In this document: in pieces, positions 60,668 to 64,000 of the stretch
How positions within the stretch are numbered: the stretch's first letter is position 1
Layout of the letters: the number at the start of each line of letters is the position of its first letter
Assembly (NCBI GenBank): GCA_013399015.1
Contig: VWZX01001051.1
Location: 1,659,451 to 1,723,450, forward strand
Length of the DNA: 64,000 nt
From: Galbula dea
Lineage: Eukaryota > Chordata > Aves > Piciformes > Galbulidae
Direction: 5' to 3'
Program-made: the position numbers and the translations under genes
Notes under the pieces: generated by a model
What the model saw: only the letters and a program-made list of their open reading frames with translations
The model's database searches: none
What the model was told of the DNA's origin: nothing

Positions 60668-62008
60668 GAAACCACTTCTCAGTTCTCCAGAACATGGGAC
60701 TCTGTATTCAGCCATTTCTCTAAGGAAAAGTTTCACTTTTCTTGAAGGTAAAGAGTGATTCTCATCTGCTCTGAGCCTCTTTCTACCTTTTCACTAACTC
60801 CTAAGATGGAAAAGCAGAAGGATGTATTTCTTACTGAAGGCTGAGCCTGAAGCTTTATCGCAAGGGATAAAACTCCTGTCCTTCCTTCAGAAGTTTTCCC
60901 AGAGATTTTACTGTTAGACATTTAAACTAACCACCAGATTAAGAGAGATTATGGATTTGCATTTTCTTCAAAGGCCAGTGCAGTAATCCATCATCCTAAG
61001 TCTGCTCATTCTTACTGTGGTGATGGACGAAAAGCATTGACTTCATGTCATAGTCTGCACAAGGTCAGATTTCATATAAATTAAATGAGGTGCCAGTAAG
61101 ATTCAGTCAGTTGCTCAAAGCTAAACCAAAGACTTATGAGTATAACATCAATGAGTGTATTAAAAAAAAAAAAAATGTCCTCATGGAAAATGTTTGATAA
61201 CACACTCAGATCTAGAAAGTAGATTCTATTGTTGGATTTTTTTTTTTTAATTAATCAAATGAAGAAGCAATTTTGTTGTGAGCTTAAACAAATCCATGCT
61301 TGTTTTGTTCCAGGCAGACAGATTTTCTGTGCCACCAGCACTGAATGCTTCATTTCACTTTTCCTATGTTTTGCCATATTTGACAAACCTTAAGAGTTTC
61401 CATAATGTCAGAGTTCATTTGAGGGCAATTTTCAATATAACTGATCTCCCTGTGAGATTTTTCAGTCTCCAAATGACCTTCATGTAGCCTTTTAAATACA
61501 AGTTTCTATAAGTCTTTAGGAATAAGGAACCACTTTGTGGCTAAAAAAAAAAATAAATCCACTTTCTAAGAGCTCTCCCTCTGACTAACACACAGGACTG
61601 AGAAGATGTCAAGGGGATCTAATTTCATGGTGATGCTGATTGCATTAATTACTTTCTTCCAGGCCTTCTGCTTAGGTGCACTATAGTGGCTCTGGCTCAC
61701 TTCTTGTCCGAGCTCTGGCACTCTTCACTGGAAGTACAGCTAGAACCTTGTACTGGTCCTTGTTTGCTGCTCTAGTGAATGACTGAAATATGAGTGTCTG
61801 TGGCTATTGAGCCCCTTCACAGCTTGCCACTGATAGCTATCTGGAGGATATGGTCATACCCTTAGGAAATGGCAGTGGATATCTTTGGTCATTTCCAGAT
61901 GACCACAGTCTTTTGGAGACAATGGTATCTCTGACATAGAAATTTTTAATATGATGAGACAAAGCCCTCTTTATCTCTCTTAGTTTAGTCCACAGCATGA
62001 TTAACCTC

Positions 62009-62102
62009 TCTGTATGTCTAGGGAATCCTTCTCTGACAGGGGCGTTGGACTAGATCATCTTTTGGAGTCCCTTCCAACTCCTAACGTTCTGTGATTCTGT
62101 GA
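62009..62102 (+). repeat. CR1 LINE, short 3' tail
   Basis: GTCTAGGGAATCCTTCTCTG to CCTTCCAACTCCTAACGTTC and an ATTCTGTG octamer end. Young subfamily. Confidence 0.88.
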
Positions 62103-62170
62103 TATCAGGGACTGTTGTTCAATAGTACTTCCGTTGCTGCAGTAGTCCCACAAGGCTTGGTATTCACGGT

Positions 62171-62222
62171 ATCATGTTAGGAGTTGGAAGGGACCTCGAA
62201 AGATCATCTAGTCCAACCCCCC
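62171..62222 (-). repeat. CR1 LINE, very short 3' tail
   Basis: ATGTTAGGAGTTGGAAGGGA through GATCATCTAGTCCAACCCC. Only about 50 bp, and in inverted orientation to the tail at 62009-62102, so the two form a small inverted pair 70 bp apart. Confidence 0.8.
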
Positions 62223-62427
62223 CTTAGGAAGCTGTCATCCTTCCAAGTTCTCTGGCATGGCAACAAAATGACACTCACAAGGATCAAAAAGGCTGGATTG
62301 ATAATCAAGTGAAATCCTCCACTCCTCAGTACGCACCCTTTCTTTAATTTATTATAACCAAAAGTAATTACTTTGCATGCTAGAAAGACATTTAGAACCA
62401 ATAACACAGAAAATTATATAAAACTTA

Positions 62428-62489
62428 CAGAATCATAGAATCATTTAGGTTAGAAAAGACCCTTAAGATCACTAAGTCCAACTACTTCT
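62428..62489 (-). repeat. CR1 LINE, short old 3' tail
   Basis: CAGAATCATAGAATCATTTA leads into GGTTAGAAAAGACCCTTAAG and AGTCCAACTACTTCTCC. Confidence 0.75.
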
Positions 62490-62828
62490 CCCAGTCTTCC
62501 TGTTCTTCTTCCTATTCTTTCTCTTCCTCCTCTTTCTCTTTCAGCTTTTATTTATTCTATGCTTTTGCTGAAAAATTCCTCCTGATTTTGTTCATGTAAG
62601 GTTTTTCTTATCTTTGACCTTCCCATGTTCTTCCCCCAATCCTTTTATCCCATCTTATTCTCAAGTTCCTCTTCTTCAAACTCCTCCTACTGCTCTTCCT
62701 TCTGTGTGTTTATTCCTGTGTTTAGACAGTTACTGTCAAATGGCAAAGTGCTAATAGTTGCTGCTGTTGAAAGAGATTATCACTACATTTTGAAAAAAAA
62801 AAACAAAACCTGTTCATTTTTTATTTCT

Positions 62829-62886
62829 TTTTGGTTGGTTGGTTGGTTTTGGTTTTGTTTTTGATTTTGTTTTGTTGGGTTTTTAC
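62829..62886 (+). repeat. (GGTT)n and G/T-rich tract
   Basis: TTTGGTTGGTTGGTTGGTTT followed by GTTTTG-type units. Confidence 0.88.
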
Positions 62887-63510
62887 CTATTTTTTTTTCT
62901 TTTAATGTGTGTGGATGTGTGTGCAGGAACCATAGTTAAGCATTTTCTCCCTGTTTTTTGCAACAATTCATTATATACAGAGGCCTGACTCATACTCATT
63001 CATGTTAAAAGTTAAACCTGGCAAAAAAAGTAGGTGGGAATGTAAATTAAAAATATACCTGTTTTCATATAAAATATGATATTAACCAGAAGAAATATTC
63101 AAATATCCATATAATCAATGACTGGTAAGATAATATGATTAACTGCCAATTCAAATTATATTCAGGCAGTTTGGCACATTCCCAGCTGTACTCTTGCCTA
63201 GACTCTTTCTGCAATTGTTAGCCACATTTTTATTGCTTCCAGAGACCACCTTATACTTTACGTGGAGTCTACATTAATAAGCGCTGCTTTGCCTCTGCTC
63301 TGCTCCTGATTCTAATGTTAGAGACAGCACTTCTGTTTCTTGGCTACATTATCAAAACAAATGCTTATTATAATAAACTCTATGGTATGGAAAACAATCA
63401 AATGTTAATGTTCAGGATGCAGTCCCAAAGTTCTGCTTGCTTTCTCCCATTCACTGAAGACAATGAGAGTCCTTAATAAGTCAGGTGGGTTTTGGCTCCT
63501 GTGACACATG

Positions 63511-63953
63511 GTGATTTGGTCCAACATAATCTAACTAGCTGTATCACATTAAAAAATGTAAGGGATAAAGACAACTGGGATCACCTTCTGCCCCTGCTGA
63601 AAATACAGCATGAAATTAAAGAAACTAACTGAAAGATAAAGGATCTGTAAAGTTTCATGTACTATGCTGATATTTATCTCACAGGGAAAACAGAATATAC
63701 CTATACAGATGTCACAGAATCACAGAATCACNGTGATTTGGTCCAACATAATCTAACTAGCTGTATCACATTAAAAAATGTAAGGGATAAAGACAACTGG
63801 GATCACCTTCTGCCCCTGCTGAAAATACAGCATGAAATTAAAGAAACTAACTGAAAGATAAAGGATCTGTAAAGTTTCATGTACTATGCTGATATTTATC
63901 TCACAGGGAAAACAGAATATACCTATACAGATGTCACAGAATCACAGAATCAC
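63511..63953. repeat. Exact 221-bp direct duplication around a single N (probable assembly artefact)
   Basis: 63511-63731 and 63733-63953 read identically by eye, from GTGATTTGGTCCAACATAAT to the CR1 octamers, with N at 63732 between them. Identical sequence abutting a gap is what unmerged contig ends produce. Confidence 0.85.
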
Positions 63954-64000
63954 AGAATCATTACGGTTGGAAAGGACCCTCAAGATCATCTAGTCCAACC
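63935..64000 (-). repeat. CR1 LINE tail cut by the window end
   Basis: Three CACAGAAT octamers lead into CATTACGGTTGGAAAGGACC and AGATCATCTAGTCCAACC. The same octamers begin at 63713 and are cut off by the N at 63732, so only one real copy is likely. Confidence 0.85.

Larger units (their letters stand above)
59966..64000 (-). other. NAV3: NAV3 intron, incomplete at the right edge
   Basis: No exon with navigator similarity is visible on the minus strand here. The segment holds several CR1 fragments, A/T runs (61160-61173 and 61238-61250), pyrimidine-rich stretches at about 62490-62550 and 62640-62700, a G/T-rich tract at 62829-62886, and a duplicated block around an N at 63732. Confidence 0.7.

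Noticed and set aside
60000..64000. Search for a further upstream NAV3 exon
   Set aside because: No minus-strand frame in this stretch has navigator-like sequence with fitting splice sites.
1..64000. CRISPR arrays, tRNA or rRNA genes, prokaryotic operons, endogenous retrovirus genes
   Set aside because: None seen. The direct repeats found are microsatellites, CR1 parts or assembly duplications, and no gag, pol or env-like frames other than CR1 reverse transcriptase were recognised.

Overview
This is eukaryotic, almost certainly avian, nuclear DNA. The evidence is a dense scatter of 5'-truncated CR1 LINEs ending in the typical ATTCTGTG-type octamer repeats, AT-rich non-coding DNA, long introns, and one conserved vertebrate gene. 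Many of the CR1 copies belong to one closely related, apparently young subfamily. That would fit a CR1-rich bird lineage such as woodpeckers and their relatives, but the taxon is only an inference.

Layout. From about 1 to 43.8 kb I find no protein-coding gene. This part lies downstream of the gene on the right, and from vertebrate gene order it is probably the NAV3-SYT1 intergenic interval. It holds CR1 copies of several ages, low-complexity tracts, a (CTG)12 array, a palindromic MITE-like element, small tandem repeats and stretches that may be conserved non-coding elements. The right third (about 43.8-64 kb, minus strand) is the 3' part of NAV3 (neuron navigator 3). Ten coding exons were placed by hand: 59868-59965, 59141-59236, 58678-58846, 57695-57930, 55139-55293, 54187-54258, 53564-53760, 51365-51483, 48453-48656 and 46195-46314. 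All splice phases agree, all junctions have GT/AG ends, and the exons join into one open frame of 487 complete codons plus a stop. They encode the C-terminal AAA-type P-loop NTPase region (Walker A GPSGTGKT) and the protein's C-terminus. A 3' UTR of about 2.3 kb probably follows. The rest of the gene lies beyond base 64000.

The main unusual features are: (1) a CR1 at 7.26-8.52 kb, flanked by an 18-bp direct repeat, that joins two 5' monomer-like repeats and an ORF1 start directly to a CR1 3' end; (2) CR1 copies in opposite orientation flanking three NAV3 exons, a geometry that could favour back-splicing; (3) CR1 insertions within about 80 bp of two NAV3 splice sites; (4) a palindromic element with ACTAYR...CCC ends at 23.3 kb; and (5) four single-N positions that all look like assembly joins, two with false duplications and two with collapsed repeat sequence. 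No prokaryotic genes, RNA genes, CRISPR arrays or intact mobile elements were seen.
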